Shown: positions 37,934 to 49,656, numbered from the stretch's first letter. The stretch: 64,000 nucleotides of DNA from Nitrososphaeria archaeon (GCA_029775965.1 JARVJU010000001.1:62001-126000); one strand, 5' to 3'. Notes: generated by a model not told the origin, from the letters alone. Made by a program: numbers and translations.

Positions 37934-40036
37934 CTATCTGATCAGACTTAGCATTACATCTACATCATTTGTAGGCGATTCGCAACTGTGGTTCTTGCAG
38001 ACGTAGACGGTAGTTCTGTCATCCTTCTTATCAAGCTTGCTGACAAAGTCTGATGGTAGACCATCCTTTTTCAAGACTATAACAGAATTTGGTAAATATA
38101 AAGCTCTCAGCGCTTCTACGATCTTTCTTGTGGAATCATCATATATATCCCCAACTATAGCTATCTCGTAAAATTCACTAGCGTAAAGAATGAGAACATT
38201 CATAAAAAAGGTATGGCCAGTAGGTGAAGCTGCAGCGTATGGAAGGAGAAAGGAGAGCAGCTGTTCAAACTGTACACGAAGTTCTTCTTTAGCTGTTATC
38301 TTGTATAACCTCCAGAGATTGAGTGCCATTACAGAATTCCCGGACGGTATTGCCCCATCATGGGTCTCTTTTAGCCTCTTGACACCACCTTTAAGCTCAT
38401 CGCTGCTCTGGAAGTATCCACCCTCCTTTTCATCCCAGAAGTGCTGTGTTGCTAATTTATTCAGCTCTAACGCAGCATGCATGTATGACGGGTTAAATGT
38501 GGCCTCGTATAGTTCGATGCATGCCCAGATCATGTATGCATAATCATCTAAAAAACCTGGTATTGCTGCCTCATTATCAGCATATCTGTGAAATAGTTTT
38601 CCATCAAATGTCATCCTCTTATTTATAAAGTTGTAGCAATCTATCGCCCGCTTGAGATAAATATCATCGCCCAGCATACTTGATGCTCTAGCTAGAGCCA
38701 CTATCATGATAGCATTCCAATCCGCAAGGACCTTTGTATCTTTGGCTGGTCTTACTCTTCTATTTCTTGCCTTCAGCAGCAGTGCTCTTGCAGATTCTAT
38801 CATTCGAGCAATATCATCTTCACTAGCACCAAGCTCTTTGGCAAGCTCTTCAGCCTTCATTTTCCTGTGTAATATGTATCTTTCATGACTGATCAGAACC
38901 TTTTCTGCTGCCATATAGTAGTGTATGGCTACCTTTGCCATGTCATCTCCCAAAATCTCTTTTATTTCAGATTCTGTCCATAGATAGAATTTACCCTCTT
39001 CACCCTCGCTATCTGCGTCTTCGGAAGAGTAAAAGGCACCCTCCTCATTTCTCATATCTCTGAATACATATTCTGCAATCTCCCTCGCTACGAGAGCAAA
39101 TTCTTGGTTGCCAGTTGCCTTATAGGCGTCAGTATAAGCAATTATCATCAGTGCCTGATCATAAAGCATCTTTTCGAAGTGAGGAATCATCCACCTCGCA
39201 TCTGTTGAATACCTATGGAATCCGTAACCAAGCTGGTCAAATATTCCTCCTTCTCGCATCTTCTTTAGTGTTCTTTCAACCATCACCAGGGCTGCCTTAT
39301 CCTTCTTTACCTTCCAGTAAGTCAGCAGAAAAAGTATGTACGCAGGCATTGGAAACTTGGGCGAATCCCCAAAGCCTCCATGCTGATCATCAAATGTTGC
39401 AAGAAGGTCTGCGTAGGCATCCTGAACATATCTATCATATGGACCTTTAACATCAGATTTTAATTGCAGGTTTCTGCTTAGCAACTCGACAGTCCTTTCA
39501 GCCTGAGATACAACCTGCCTTCTCTTTTCCTTCCACAGCTCCTCTACCTGATTTATCAGCTCGATAATCCCCCTCATCCCCATCGTTGAAACTTTAGGAA
39601 TGTATGTGGCAGCAAAGAAAGGCTTTCTGTTCGGTGTCATTATTATGGTAAGTGGCCATCCCCCAGTTCCAGTCATCATCTGGGATACACTCATGTAATA
39701 GTTATCGATGTCAGGCCTCTCCTCCCTGTCCACCTTTATATTTACAAAGACCTTATTCATAAGTTCGGCTACTTCGGTGTCTTGAAAACATTCTTCCTCC
39801 ATCCTATGACACCAATGGCAGGCTGAATAACCTATGGAGAGGAAGATGGGCTTATCTTCCTTCATAGCCTTCTCAAATGCTTCGTCACACCAAGGATACC
39901 AGTCAACAGGGTTGTAGGCATGCTGCAGGAGATAGGGGCTTTTTTCGTTTATCAATCTGTTTGGCTTCTTCTCCTTGATATCCATAACCTGCAACATGAA
40001 GATTCTTCCCATATTAATGTATGATGGAGATATCAT
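37934..40036 (-). CDS. DUF255/YyaL thioredoxin-domain protein (SPATA20-like); start likely near 39985
   Basis: [55 protein letters not shown]. Confidence 0.93.
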   Translation of the reverse strand: MISPSYINMGRIFMLQVMDIKEKKPNRLINEKSPYLLQHAYNPVDWYPWCDEAFEKAMKEDKPIFLSIGYSACHWCHRMEEECFQDTEVAELMNKVFVNIKVDREERPDIDNYYMSVSQMMTGTGGWPLTIIMTPNRKPFFAATYIPKVSTMGMRGIIELINQVEELWKEKRRQVVSQAERTVELLSRNLQLKSDVKGPYDRYVQDAYADLLATFDDQHGGFGDSPKFPMPAYILFLLTYWKVKKDKAALVMVERTLKKMREGGIFDQLGYGFHRYSTDARWMIPHFEKMLYDQALMIIAYTDAYKATGNQEFALVAREIAEYVFRDMRNEEGAFYSSEDADSEGEEGKFYLWTESEIKEILGDDMAKVAIHYYMAAEKVLISHERYILHRKMKAEELAKELGASEDDIARMIESARALLLKARNRRVRPAKDTKVLADWNAIMIVALARASSMLGDDIYLKRAIDCYNFINKRMTFDGKLFHRYADNEAAIPGFLDDYAYMIWACIELYEATFNPSYMHAALELNKLATQHFWDEKEGGYFQSSDELKGGVKRLKETHDGAIPSGNSVMALNLWRLYKITAKEELRVQFEQLLSFLLPYAAASPTGHTFFMNVLILYASEFYEIAIVGDIYDDSTRKIVEALRALYLPNSVIVLKKDGLPSDFVSKLDKKDDRTTVYVCKNHSCESPTNDVDVMLSLIR

Positions 40037-40126
40037 GCAGAGTATTCAAAAAAGTTCAACTTTGGTACCTTTTATCACATAAGATTTTTATACCTATGTG
40101 TAAGAGCTTTTTTATAGGTCATTAAT

Positions 40127-40555
40127 ATGGTTCGTGAAGTTGGCTATAAGACAAAACCAATTGACCCTGCCTTTCTGCAGAAAGAGGATGAATTTCCTGT
40201 TACAGGAGAGCATTATGGTCACAAGGTTAGAGCTGAAGGAAAGGTAAGGATGGATGGTGATGGCAAGCCCTATCCTACTGCGCTGGGAATTCATGGTACG
40301 AGTGTGGCTGTAGACTGGGAGGCGTGTGCTGCTGATGGTGTATGTATGGACGTCTGCCCTGTTAACGTATTCGAATGGTTCCTCAATCCCGGCCAGGCGG
40401 GAACTGGTAAGGACAAAGTACTCCAGCCAGGTACGGATGAATATAACAAGTACAGATGTGATAAATCTGACCCGATTAGAGAACAAGATTGCATATTCTG
40501 CATGGCCTGTGAGACAAGTTGTCCCACAGGAGCCATAAAGATAACCTCTCCCTAG
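40127..40555 (+). CDS. Ferredoxin with N-terminal extension (zinc-ferredoxin-like)
   Basis: GVCMDVCPVNVFEW and CIFCMACETSCPTGAIKI; N-terminal extension containing GEHYGHKVRAEG. Confidence 0.87.
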   Translation: MVREVGYKTKPIDPAFLQKEDEFPVTGEHYGHKVRAEGKVRMDGDGKPYPTALGIHGTSVAVDWEACAADGVCMDVCPVNVFEWFLNPGQAGTGKDKVLQPGTDEYNKYRCDKSDPIREQDCIFCMACETSCPTGAIKITSP

Positions 40556-40557
40556 CC

Positions 40558-43281
40558 TTAGCCTTTATTTTCTAATAATTTTCGGAATATATACGGAAGT
40601 ATGCCTCCATTCTGATAGTAAAGTAGCTCTGTCTGGTTGTCTATTCTTGCAGTAACGTCGAACTCTGTGCTCTTTCCGTTCTTCTTCACCCTTACCTTAA
40701 GAGTTTCCTGTGGCTTGCTCATCTTTGCAATTCCTTGTATATCATAAATTTCGTCACCACTCAGCCCTAGACTCTTCCAGCTTTGTCCGTTCTGGAACTC
40801 CAATGGTAATATACCCATGGCCACAAGGTTGCTTCTGTGAATCCTCTCAAAGCTCTCTGCTATTACAGCCCTTACTCCCAGAAGTTGAGGGGCCTTTGCT
40901 GCCCAGTCTCTTGAGCTACCTGCGCCGTATTGTTTTCCTGCAAGCACTATCAGAGGAACATTCTCTTGAGCATATTTCATAGCTGCCTCATAGATGGTCA
41001 TAAGCTCTCCTGATGGAAAATGAGTAGTCCACCCTCCCTCTTTGCCTTTAGCTATTATATTCCTTAGCCTGATGTTGCTAAAGCCACCCCTGACCATCAC
41101 TTCATGATTACCTCTCCTGCTTCCGTAAGTACTGAAATCAACTATATCTATGCCATGCTCTCTCAGATATAACCCGGCAGGGCTTTCATAAGGAATGGTA
41201 CCGGCTGGGGATATGTGGTCTGTGGTCACCTTATCCTCAAATACAGCAAGCACTCTCCCATTCTTTATATCACTTTTATTTTGCTCTGCAAGATTCTGCT
41301 TGAACCATGGAGGCTGTCTTATGTATGTTGAGGTATCATCCCATGCGAAGACATCGCCTTCTACGAACCTGAGAGACTTCCATCTTTCATCCCCCTCCAG
41401 TGCATCAGAGTAGCGTTTGGTATACAGTTCTGGATTGAGCGAGGTATCAACCTTATCCTTAATCTCCTTTACAGAAGGCCATATATCTTTAAGATAGATA
41501 TCTCTACCGTCTCTTCCTCTACCCAGGGGTTGCCTGTAAAAGTCAAATGTGATTTTCCCCGCAAGAGCGTATGCGACAACAAGCATTGGAGAAGTTAGGA
41601 ATGATCCTTTTGCCAGCGGATGAATCCTTCCGTCGAAGTTTCTGTTTCCACTGAGCACTGCTACAGCGTATAGATCCCTTTGTTTGATCTCAGCCTCTAT
41701 TTCTGGTGCAAGAGGTCCGCTGTTTCCTATGCATGTGGTGCAGCCATATCCGACAACCGTAAAACCTAGCCGGTCAAGATAGGGAAGAAGACCAGAGTTT
41801 TCTAGATAATCTGTGACAACCCTGGAACCAGGAGCCATGCTTGTTTTAACATATCTCTTGGGTGCAAGCCCTAATTCTGCTGCCTTCCTAGCCATCAGTG
41901 CTGCACCAAGCATAACAGTAGGGTTAGATGTGTTTGTGCAGCTTGTAATTGCAGCTATAACCACAGAACCATCATCAATCCCATCACTTGACTTTGATAC
42001 CTGTACCTGATTGCCATAACCAACAAGTTCGAAACCGTTATCCGCTATACTAGATGCTGGGAAATTGTTGTTTCTTTTCTTCTTTCTGTACTCATTGATT
42101 ATAGCCTCTACCATAGACGGGGCGTCCTTTAGAGGAATTCTCTCGTCCGGATTTCTTGGTCCTGCGATTGATGGCTCTACCTCCTCCAATCTTATTTTGA
42201 CTACATCGGAATACTTGGGCATATGAGAATCTGGTGAGTAAAAGAATCCGAACTGTTTTGAGTATTTTTCTACAAATAAAACATGCTCCATGCTTCTTCC
42301 TGTGCCCTGAAGGTACCTCAATGTGGCGTCATCAACCGGGGCGAAGCCTACAGTTGCACCATACTCGGGTGACATATTTCCTATTGTAGCTCTGTCAGCA
42401 ACAGTAAGGTTGGAGAAGCCGTCACCAAAGTATTCCACGAACTGTCCTACCACGCCTTTCTTTCTTAATCTTTCAGTCACTGTGAGCACGAGGTCAGTAG
42501 GCGTTGCGCCTTCTTGTAGCTCGCCAGTTATCTCAACACCAACCACTGATGGTATGGGCATATGATATGGCTCTCCAAGCATAACTGCCTCTGCCTCAAT
42601 TCCTCCTACACCCCAGCCAAGCACCCCCATTCCGTTCACCATTGTAGTATGCGAATCAGTTCCTACAAGTGTGTCAGGAAAGGCAGACAGTATCCCTTCT
42701 TCATCACGAAGTGATATAACTGTTGACAGGTATTCAAGGTTGACCTGATGACATATTCCTTTACCGGGTGGGAATATTCTCATGTTTGTGAATGAGTTCT
42801 GCGCCCATCTCAGTAGAGAATACCTTTCAGAATTCCTCTCATATTCTTTTGACAGGTTGATAAAGATAGAGTCATCTCTGGCCCAGCTATCAACCTGAAC
42901 AGAATGGTCTATTATAAGGTCAACTGGTACCTTTGAATTTACTTTTCTAGGATCCAAACCCCTCTCGCTGACAGCATCCCTCAGTGCTGCCAGATCTACT
43001 ATTAGAGGTACACCAGTATAATCCTGTAAAAGTACCCTAGAAGGCATAAAGGGTAGCTCTTTCCCTACACTCTTTGGCCAGTGGATCAGTTCGTCTGCAG
43101 CCTCTCCAGCGCCGTGCACCTTACCTGAGAAGCGTAAGGCATTCTCCAGCAGAATCCTGATCGAATAAGGAAGTGAGTCTACATCCACCCCTTCTTTTTT
43201 TAACTTTGTAATATCATAGACAACAGCCTTACCTTTGTGTGTTTCCATGCTCGACTTCGTAAACTCATACCCGAATGGCAT
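40558..43281 (-). CDS. acnA: Aconitate hydratase
   Basis: FPDTLVGTDSHTTMVNGMGVLGWGVGGIEAEAVMLG; AITSCTNTSNP; VVGYGCTTCIGNSGPL; GAGSSRDWAAK. Confidence 0.97.
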   Translation of the reverse strand: MPFGYEFTKSSMETHKGKAVVYDITKLKKEGVDVDSLPYSIRILLENALRFSGKVHGAGEAADELIHWPKSVGKELPFMPSRVLLQDYTGVPLIVDLAALRDAVSERGLDPRKVNSKVPVDLIIDHSVQVDSWARDDSIFINLSKEYERNSERYSLLRWAQNSFTNMRIFPPGKGICHQVNLEYLSTVISLRDEEGILSAFPDTLVGTDSHTTMVNGMGVLGWGVGGIEAEAVMLGEPYHMPIPSVVGVEITGELQEGATPTDLVLTVTERLRKKGVVGQFVEYFGDGFSNLTVADRATIGNMSPEYGATVGFAPVDDATLRYLQGTGRSMEHVLFVEKYSKQFGFFYSPDSHMPKYSDVVKIRLEEVEPSIAGPRNPDERIPLKDAPSMVEAIINEYRKKKRNNNFPASSIADNGFELVGYGNQVQVSKSSDGIDDGSVVIAAITSCTNTSNPTVMLGAALMARKAAELGLAPKRYVKTSMAPGSRVVTDYLENSGLLPYLDRLGFTVVGYGCTTCIGNSGPLAPEIEAEIKQRDLYAVAVLSGNRNFDGRIHPLAKGSFLTSPMLVVAYALAGKITFDFYRQPLGRGRDGRDIYLKDIWPSVKEIKDKVDTSLNPELYTKRYSDALEGDERWKSLRFVEGDVFAWDDTSTYIRQPPWFKQNLAEQNKSDIKNGRVLAVFEDKVTTDHISPAGTIPYESPAGLYLREHGIDIVDFSTYGSRRGNHEVMVRGGFSNIRLRNIIAKGKEGGWTTHFPSGELMTIYEAAMKYAQENVPLIVLAGKQYGAGSSRDWAAKAPQLLGVRAVIAESFERIHRSNLVAMGILPLEFQNGQSWKSLGLSGDEIYDIQGIAKMSKPQETLKVRVKKNGKSTEFDVTARIDNQTELLYYQNGGILPYIFRKLLENKG

Positions 43282-43360
43282 GCCATCATTTAACCAACAC
43301 TCAGCATATAAACTTCTTGATAGAATAAGCTAGCCTATCATCAAAAAGGTAAAGCAATGC

Positions 43361-43645
43361 CTAGCTTTTCAGAGATTCCTCAATCGCTTTTGCCAGTCTT
43401 ATATCTCTCATCGTTATGCCTCCCTCGTCATGGCTCTGCAAAGCAAGCTTTACTGTGGTGTACCTAACATGGATATCTGGGTGATGTTCAAGCTTCTCTG
43501 CTATCTTCGCCACTTCATTTATAAATTCAATCCCATCCATAAACTCCCTGAATTTGAAGGTTTTAGTTATAAAATCTCCCTCAGTATTCCACCCCTTAAG
43601 TTCTGCAAGGTACTTTTCTAATTTATCCGCCGTCAGCTTTGCCAC
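43361..43645 (-). CDS. 4a-hydroxytetrahydrobiopterin dehydratase (PCD/DCoH)
   Basis: WNTEGDFITKTFKFREFMDGIEFINEVAKIAEKLEHHPDIHVRYTTVKLAL. Confidence 0.9.
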   Translation of the reverse strand: MAKLTADKLEKYLAELKGWNTEGDFITKTFKFREFMDGIEFINEVAKIAEKLEHHPDIHVRYTTVKLALQSHDEGGITMRDIRLAKAIEESLKS

Positions 43646-43720
43646 ACAGAAATATCTTTCTGACGTTACTTATAAGAATATCCTCACGCTTATATACCAT
43701 CTGTACCGAGATCAAGAGTT

Positions 43721-44110
43721 ATGAAGATAGGCGCAGTTGTTGACGAAGATGGAAATTTAACACCTCTTGATGCTGGTCAGAATATAGCTATAATCTTTGA
43801 AGGTAAAGTAAGAAGCCTATCAAACCCTGGCTATGGGATACCTCATGGAGGAAAGGAGCTGGCCATGGATGTGATACTGAAGAACAAAGTAGATGCTGTC
43901 GTAGTAAGACAGGGGTTTCTTTGTCCATGTTCATATAAGATGTCTTTTGGAAAGTTGAAGTATCTCTATACTAAGCATGATAACATCAATGAACTTCTGT
44001 CTGATGAATCAAGCATACCTAAAAGCCTACTCGATGAATTAGAACCCAATACCTATGCAGAAGAGCATCATCATTCGTCTAACGTGCACCTGAACCTTCC
44101 AAAAGTTTAG
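43721..44110 (+). CDS. NifX/NifB-like (dinitrogenase Fe-Mo cofactor superfamily) protein, tentative
   Basis: MKIGAVVDEDGNLTPLDAGQNIAIIFEGK... and KNKVDAVVVRQGF fold-level resemblance only. Confidence 0.4.
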   Translation: MKIGAVVDEDGNLTPLDAGQNIAIIFEGKVRSLSNPGYGIPHGGKELAMDVILKNKVDAVVVRQGFLCPCSYKMSFGKLKYLYTKHDNINELLSDESSIPKSLLDELEPNTYAEEHHHSSNVHLNLPKV

Positions 44111-46073
44111 GTCTAATATATTTTCGCGCTATCTCTTCTACCTGAGAAAGCGAGCCTGGATTGCTCACTGACCCTAAATTAATTGCATCTTCAGGCTTTT
44201 CCCCAAGCAGTATCTTCTTCACAGGTATCTCCAACTTTTTTCCGTTCAACGTCTTCGGTATATCATCAAGCACAAAGATATCATCCGGCAAAAACCTTGG
44301 AGAAACTTCCACTCTTATCTTCTGCCTTACTTTCTCCTTGAGAGAATCTGTTAAGTCTAATCCTGGCCTGAGAACTAAAAATAGAGGCATATAGGAAATT
44401 TGACCCAGTCCCTCTAGATCTACTACAAGGCTGTCCACTACTTCCGGAAGAGATTCCACAGCTCTGTAAATTTCACTACTACCAAGTCTTACCCCCATCT
44501 TCTTGATAGTCGCATCAGATCTGCCATATATTATGCATGTTCCCTTGCCTGTTATTTTTATCCAGTCTCCGTGTCTCCATACACCTGGGTAAAAAGAAAA
44601 GTAACTTTCAAAGTACTTCTTGCCATCCGGGTCATTCCAGAAGAAGACTGGCATTGATGGCATCGGTTCAGTTATTACAAGCTCTCCTACAGAATCAACT
44701 CTAGACTCGCCTTTTTCATCATAACTTTCGACTTTTGCTCCGAGGTATCTGCACTGTATTTCGCCAGGGTAAACTGGTAAGAGGTTACAGCCTCCAACAA
44801 AGGCTGTGCACATGTCTGTCCCACCGCTTATAGACGCAAGCCATACATCATCCTTCACATTCCTGTATACCCATTCGAAACCCTCCACGGATAATGGTGA
44901 ACCCGTAGACCCAATCCCGCGCAGTTTATCCAAGTTAAAGCTTTGCTTTGGCGAAATTGCAGCCTTCATACATGAATTTATATAAGCAGCACTCGTACCA
45001 AAAAAGGTAATTCCACTCTTCTCAGCAAATTCCCACAAAGAATTCATATCGGGGTGTGAAGGAGAGCCGTCGTAAAGAAGTATAGTGCTATTACCAAGCA
45101 AACCGCTAGCAAGGTAGTTCCACATCATCCACCCAGTTGAAGTGAACCAGAAGAACCTGTCTTTGGAAGAGATATCATTATGTAGCAAAACAGCTTTCAA
45201 ATGCTCGAGCAATATCCCGCCATGCGAATGCACTATAGCTTTAGGAAGACCAGTTGTACCTGAAGAGTAAAGTATCCAGATAGGATGCTCGAATTCTAGC
45301 TGGGTAAAGGACAATTTTTCTCTATTTTTTATAAAACTATCCCAAGCTTCATACCCTTTTACCTCAACTTCTGTGTTGGCATATGGGATCATAATGACCT
45401 TCTTCAGACTTGGCAAGGACTGTACCATCCTGGCTACATGTTCTGTCCTATCATACTTTTTTCCTGCATAAATGTAACCGTCCACAGTTACCAGAACTTT
45501 AGGTTCAATCTGGGAGAATCTATCCAGTGCGCTTGGAACACCAAAGTCAACAGAACAGCTAGACCAGATTGCTCCAAGGCTCGCAGTTGCCAAAAAAGCT
45601 ACCACAGCATGAGGTATGTTAGGCAGGTAAGCAGCAACTCTATCTCCCTCTCTGACACCTGCTTTTCTCAATCCTGCCGCAAACCCTTCGACTTCATCCT
45701 TCAGTTGTCTCCATAGCATCGACCTAGAGTATCCATCCTCTCTTCTGAACAGAATAGCCTCTTTTTCGGCATCATAGTTTTTGAAGACATTTTCCGCATA
45801 GTTAAGGCGAGACCCAACGAACCATTTGGCGCCGGGCATCTTTCTGGACAATAGAACTTTATCATAGTTTTGAGAAGACTTTATGTTGAAATATTCCCAT
45901 ATAGAAGACCAGAAATCCTCTATCCTGGTAACTGACCATTTCCAAAGCTCATTATTATCTCGAAATTCAATCTTATGCTCTGACTCAAGCCAATTCATAT
46001 AACGTTTCATTGACGACTTTTCAATAGTTTCATCAGAGGGCTCCCATAATGGTCTTCCATTTGTAGCTTGCAT
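44079..46073 (-). CDS. Acetoacetyl-CoA synthetase (AMP-forming acyl-CoA ligase)
   Basis: GRPLWEPSDETIEKSSMKRYMNWLE; LYSSGTTGLPKAIVHSHGG; YGRSDATIKKMGVRLGSSEIYR; SPRFLPDDIFVLDDIPKTLNGKKLEIPVKK. Confidence 0.9.
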   Translation of the reverse strand: MQATNGRPLWEPSDETIEKSSMKRYMNWLESEHKIEFRDNNELWKWSVTRIEDFWSSIWEYFNIKSSQNYDKVLLSRKMPGAKWFVGSRLNYAENVFKNYDAEKEAILFRREDGYSRSMLWRQLKDEVEGFAAGLRKAGVREGDRVAAYLPNIPHAVVAFLATASLGAIWSSCSVDFGVPSALDRFSQIEPKVLVTVDGYIYAGKKYDRTEHVARMVQSLPSLKKVIMIPYANTEVEVKGYEAWDSFIKNREKLSFTQLEFEHPIWILYSSGTTGLPKAIVHSHGGILLEHLKAVLLHNDISSKDRFFWFTSTGWMMWNYLASGLLGNSTILLYDGSPSHPDMNSLWEFAEKSGITFFGTSAAYINSCMKAAISPKQSFNLDKLRGIGSTGSPLSVEGFEWVYRNVKDDVWLASISGGTDMCTAFVGGCNLLPVYPGEIQCRYLGAKVESYDEKGESRVDSVGELVITEPMPSMPVFFWNDPDGKKYFESYFSFYPGVWRHGDWIKITGKGTCIIYGRSDATIKKMGVRLGSSEIYRAVESLPEVVDSLVVDLEGLGQISYMPLFLVLRPGLDLTDSLKEKVRQKIRVEVSPRFLPDDIFVLDDIPKTLNGKKLEIPVKKILLGEKPEDAINLGSVSNPGSLSQVEEIARKYIRPKLLEGSGAR

Positions 46074-46346
46074 TATTATGATTTAGATTATCATGGTTTT
46101 TAACCGTTAGTATTGATTGATAGGTATGTTTTGACCCCATTTGCATGCTCATATAATTTGAAGCTGAAGAGCATTCTTTTGATATCTTATCTTATATGCC
46201 GAGAAATTAGCCTGATGATGTGTAGACAAAGCACAGTTAATCCAGTTTCTACATGTTAACCTGATTTCCTTTATCTCCTACAATAGATCTATTCCAGCTT
46301 TAGATATATCAAAGAATTTGCCCAAGCCTGTGTATTTTTCTTCACA

Positions 46347-47066
46347 ATGCTCTTGCACCAAATAAAGGTCAAAAAATCTTTTATTGGAGCATCAAGATTA
46401 ATCCGAAAAATGTCTGCAGGCTATGAATATATAGGTAATATACCAGAATATCTTGTGGCGAAATGGGGAAGCCTACCAGATGATAGTGCTATTGACAAAA
46501 CTGTACAGTCTTTACAGAAGAACTCGATAAAAGCGTACATCGCAAATGATAAGGAGGAAGCGAAGAATCTGGTCGCGAGTTTCATACCGAAAGGGGCAGA
46601 GGTCTGGACCTCCACATCAATCACTCTAAGAGAAACAGGTATTATGCAGCTACTTGACGAGAGCGGAGAATATATATCTATAAGAAAAAAGGTGTTTGCA
46701 ATATCAGACCCTGTCCAGAGGCTCAATGCCAGAAGAGCAACAGCAACAACAAAGTATGTGGTTGGAAGTGTCCATGCAGTTACCCAGGACGGTGTTGTCT
46801 TAATAGCCTCTATGACCGGAAGTCAGCTACCATATTATGCCTATAGCTCTGAAAACGTCATCTGGGTAGTTGGAGCTCAAAAGATAGTCCATAGCATTAA
46901 TGATGGCTTTAAGAGAATAGAGGAATATTGCGCTCCTCTTGAGGATTTGAGGGCTAAAAAGGAATCAGGCACTGGCACATCAATAAACAAGATACTGATA
47001 ATCAAGAAAGAGAATATAGCAGATAGGCTAAAAATGATCATTGTTAAAGAGAGGCTTGGTTTTTGA
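46347..47066 (+). CDS. LUD-domain protein (LutC/YkgG-like)
   Basis: IPKGAEVWTSTSITLRETGIMQLL; GSVHAVTQDGVVLIASMTGSQLPYYAYSSENVIWVVGAQKIV. Confidence 0.82.
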   Translation: MLLHQIKVKKSFIGASRLIRKMSAGYEYIGNIPEYLVAKWGSLPDDSAIDKTVQSLQKNSIKAYIANDKEEAKNLVASFIPKGAEVWTSTSITLRETGIMQLLDESGEYISIRKKVFAISDPVQRLNARRATATTKYVVGSVHAVTQDGVVLIASMTGSQLPYYAYSSENVIWVVGAQKIVHSINDGFKRIEEYCAPLEDLRAKKESGTGTSINKILIIKKENIADRLKMIIVKERLGF

Positions 47067-47077
47067 TCCAACCATCT

Positions 47078-48070
47078 CTACAATCTGTTTATCACTTCAT
47101 AAAGCCTGGCTATTTCTTCTGACTGTTTATCAACTACCAGATGCGTTAGAAGAAGTTCATCAATTCCATCTTCCAGTAAATGTGCAATGCTATCATGAAC
47201 AACCTCCTTCTTCCCCCATATAGTTAGAGAATTTGCCAATTCACGCTTGGACTTATCATCGATTAGATCATAGCCAGCCTCTCGAAACATATTCTTGTAA
47301 AATGGCATCTGTGCGTAGAAATGAACATTTTGCATGGCTGCTTCAAGAACTTTCCTCTCATCCTCACTCATTGCTATCATCATTTCAGCTATCAAAGGAG
47401 GCTGTTGCCTTTGTCCTTTTCTGGATCCTTTCTTCAAAGCTTCAATCGCCTTAGTCCTGAGGTAGCTGGGAGGGCACATCCATGAAATGGCCCCATCGGA
47501 TATTTCACCAGCCAGTTCAAACGACTTTGGACCAAGCGCCCCCATAAGTATGGGAACCATTGCAGTTTGCTGCATGGAGAAATTGACTCTGAAATGCCTG
47601 CCGGAGAAGTCTACCTTCCCTTTACTCAGTAGATCCTTCAGCAGGTTGACATATTCCTTTATGTAGCTAAGTGGTTCCTGCATAGATATACCATATCTTT
47701 CTTCAATGATCGGCCTGTGGCTCACGCCTACACCTAGCCTGAACCTCCCTGATGCAACATCGTTGATTGCAAGAACCTGCTGGGCAGTTACAACAGGATG
47801 CCTTGTGTAGATTTGTACTATTGAAGTCCCCAGTCTTATATTGTCGATTTGTCCCGCAACAGCAGCATAAAGTGTCAGCGTATCCCTAAAACCTGAACCT
47901 GAAGAGGTCATCCAGACCTGCCTGAATCCACCCATGGATGCATTCTTTATCTTCTCTGCAGCATCATGAACATTCTCTGCCCTAATGTTTATGCCTGTAC
48001 GTTCCCTCACAGGAAGACTTCTAACAATTGATGCATCAAGAAAGACATCAGCTGCAACTGGTTTATTCAT
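47078..48070 (-). CDS. LLM-class F420-dependent oxidoreductase
   Basis: RLGTSIVQIYTRHPVVTAQQVLAINDVASGRFRLGVGVSHRPIIEERYG. Confidence 0.88.
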   Translation of the reverse strand: MNKPVAADVFLDASIVRSLPVRERTGINIRAENVHDAAEKIKNASMGGFRQVWMTSSGSGFRDTLTLYAAVAGQIDNIRLGTSIVQIYTRHPVVTAQQVLAINDVASGRFRLGVGVSHRPIIEERYGISMQEPLSYIKEYVNLLKDLLSKGKVDFSGRHFRVNFSMQQTAMVPILMGALGPKSFELAGEISDGAISWMCPPSYLRTKAIEALKKGSRKGQRQQPPLIAEMMIAMSEDERKVLEAAMQNVHFYAQMPFYKNMFREAGYDLIDDKSKRELANSLTIWGKKEVVHDSIAHLLEDGIDELLLTHLVVDKQSEEIARLYEVINRL

Positions 48071-48270
48071 TACAAAATTAACAATTAATACACTTTATAT
48101 CGGTTACGCCAGAAAGATGAACCAGAATCTGGGAATAAATGATATGATCTTTCAGAATTGGCATTAAACTGAACATGCATGGCGCTAGAGATAAGCCATC
48201 TACTTTGTTAATATCCATACAGCCCTGCAGATACCATGGTTAAATACAGTTCTATCTCGAGGCATTATGC

Positions 48271-49635
48271 ATGCCAAAGTATACTGTGCTAGCTATAACA
48301 ACTCTTGGAGCACTTATGACATCGCTCGATTCGACTATTGTGTACTTGGCAGTGCCTGCTATGCAAAAATACTTCACCGCAGGAATAGCCTACCTTACTT
48401 TGGTGATAGTAGCATACCTCATTTCTACTACCTCAACGATGATACCTAGTGGCAGCCTTGCGACTAAATTTGGAAAGAAGAATATTTACATCATAGGTTT
48501 TATCATATTTACCCTTTCATCCTTATTGATAGCTGTTTCACCTAATATAATCTCCGCAATTCTCTTTCGTGCCATTGAAGGAGTGGGCGCAGGCATAATG
48601 GGGACGGTTGGAATCCCCATACTGCTTGCTGTATTTCCACAAAATGAGCACGGCAGAGCAATAGGTATAAATTCCATAGCCTGGTCTATAGGGGCTCTTC
48701 TTGGACCTGTATTGGGTGGAATACTTGTAACCTTTGATTGGCGGTATATATTCTTGATCAACGTACCGATAGGAGTAATTGCAGGTACACTTGGTTATTA
48801 TGTAATACCTGGAGATACGGGAAACCTGACCACAAAGGTAAGTATAAAAAATATGGCAGGGTTTCTTTCGCTCATAGTGCCACTAACAGTCGGTATATCC
48901 TTTCTCAATTATTACTGGTTATTAGCTTCTCTAGCTATGGCTCCTTTTTTTGTTCTTTCTCAAAGGGGTGAAACATTGATTCCAACAAAACTACTCATGA
49001 AAAGAAGCTATATTGTTTTGCTGATATCCACATCGCTTCAAGCACTTTCCTTCTTTGCAGTAAGCTATGCTTTGAGCATATACCTGCAGAGTGACATAGG
49101 TCTCATACCCTTGGTAACTGGTATAGTGTTGGCAGCTAACCCTATAGCTTCCTTGGTTACGAGCCCCTTGAGCGGATATCTTTTTGACAGAACTCGCAGA
49201 GGTTCTGAAATAATGCTTGCAGGTCTCTTGGTACAGGGTTCTTCTATCCTTATTCTTGCGTATATGATACAAAATATTTCTGTTGTATATATCTTCGCCA
49301 TTCTGTTTGTATCAGGCATAGGTGGTACTCTGTTCTGGACCTCCTCTACAGTGCTTGCCATGAATGCTGGAGGTGAGAGCAACAGGTCTATAGCTAGCGG
49401 TACCATATTTACACTGAGGAATATAGCTCTAGTCATAGGGCTGACAAGTTTTCCGTTATTCATAGCAGGCTCTGGCGGTGGGATCGCATCCATCTTAACC
49501 TTCCAGACAGATGCAAACATATTTTTAGCAGTGAAGTATTATCTCATAGCCATAGCACTGCTTTCCTATATTTCTCTTGGTTTCACTTTCTTGTACAGAA
49601 TTATAGAACGAATTGAAAATAAGCAAGATAGTTAA
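48271..49635 (+). CDS. MFS transporter, DHA2-like
   Basis: TLGALMTSLDSTIVYLAVPAMQKYF; GSLATKFGKKNIYIIGF; FRAIEGVGAGIMGTVGIPILLAVFP. Confidence 0.9.
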   Translation: MPKYTVLAITTLGALMTSLDSTIVYLAVPAMQKYFTAGIAYLTLVIVAYLISTTSTMIPSGSLATKFGKKNIYIIGFIIFTLSSLLIAVSPNIISAILFRAIEGVGAGIMGTVGIPILLAVFPQNEHGRAIGINSIAWSIGALLGPVLGGILVTFDWRYIFLINVPIGVIAGTLGYYVIPGDTGNLTTKVSIKNMAGFLSLIVPLTVGISFLNYYWLLASLAMAPFFVLSQRGETLIPTKLLMKRSYIVLLISTSLQALSFFAVSYALSIYLQSDIGLIPLVTGIVLAANPIASLVTSPLSGYLFDRTRRGSEIMLAGLLVQGSSILILAYMIQNISVVYIFAILFVSGIGGTLFWTSSTVLAMNAGGESNRSIASGTIFTLRNIALVIGLTSFPLFIAGSGGGIASILTFQTDANIFLAVKYYLIAIALLSYISLGFTFLYRIIERIENKQDS

Positions 49636-49656
49636 AAAGTCAGAAAAACTTATTGA

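Noticed and set aside
40127-40538. Overlapping ORFs in other frames over the ferredoxin gene
   Set aside because: The ferredoxin frame has both Fe-S cluster motifs; the others lack any family signal.
46190-46275. Possible C/D-box sRNA (ctgatgatg…cctgattt)
   Set aside because: The C-box first base does not fit RUGAUGA and no internal D'/C' pair is evident.
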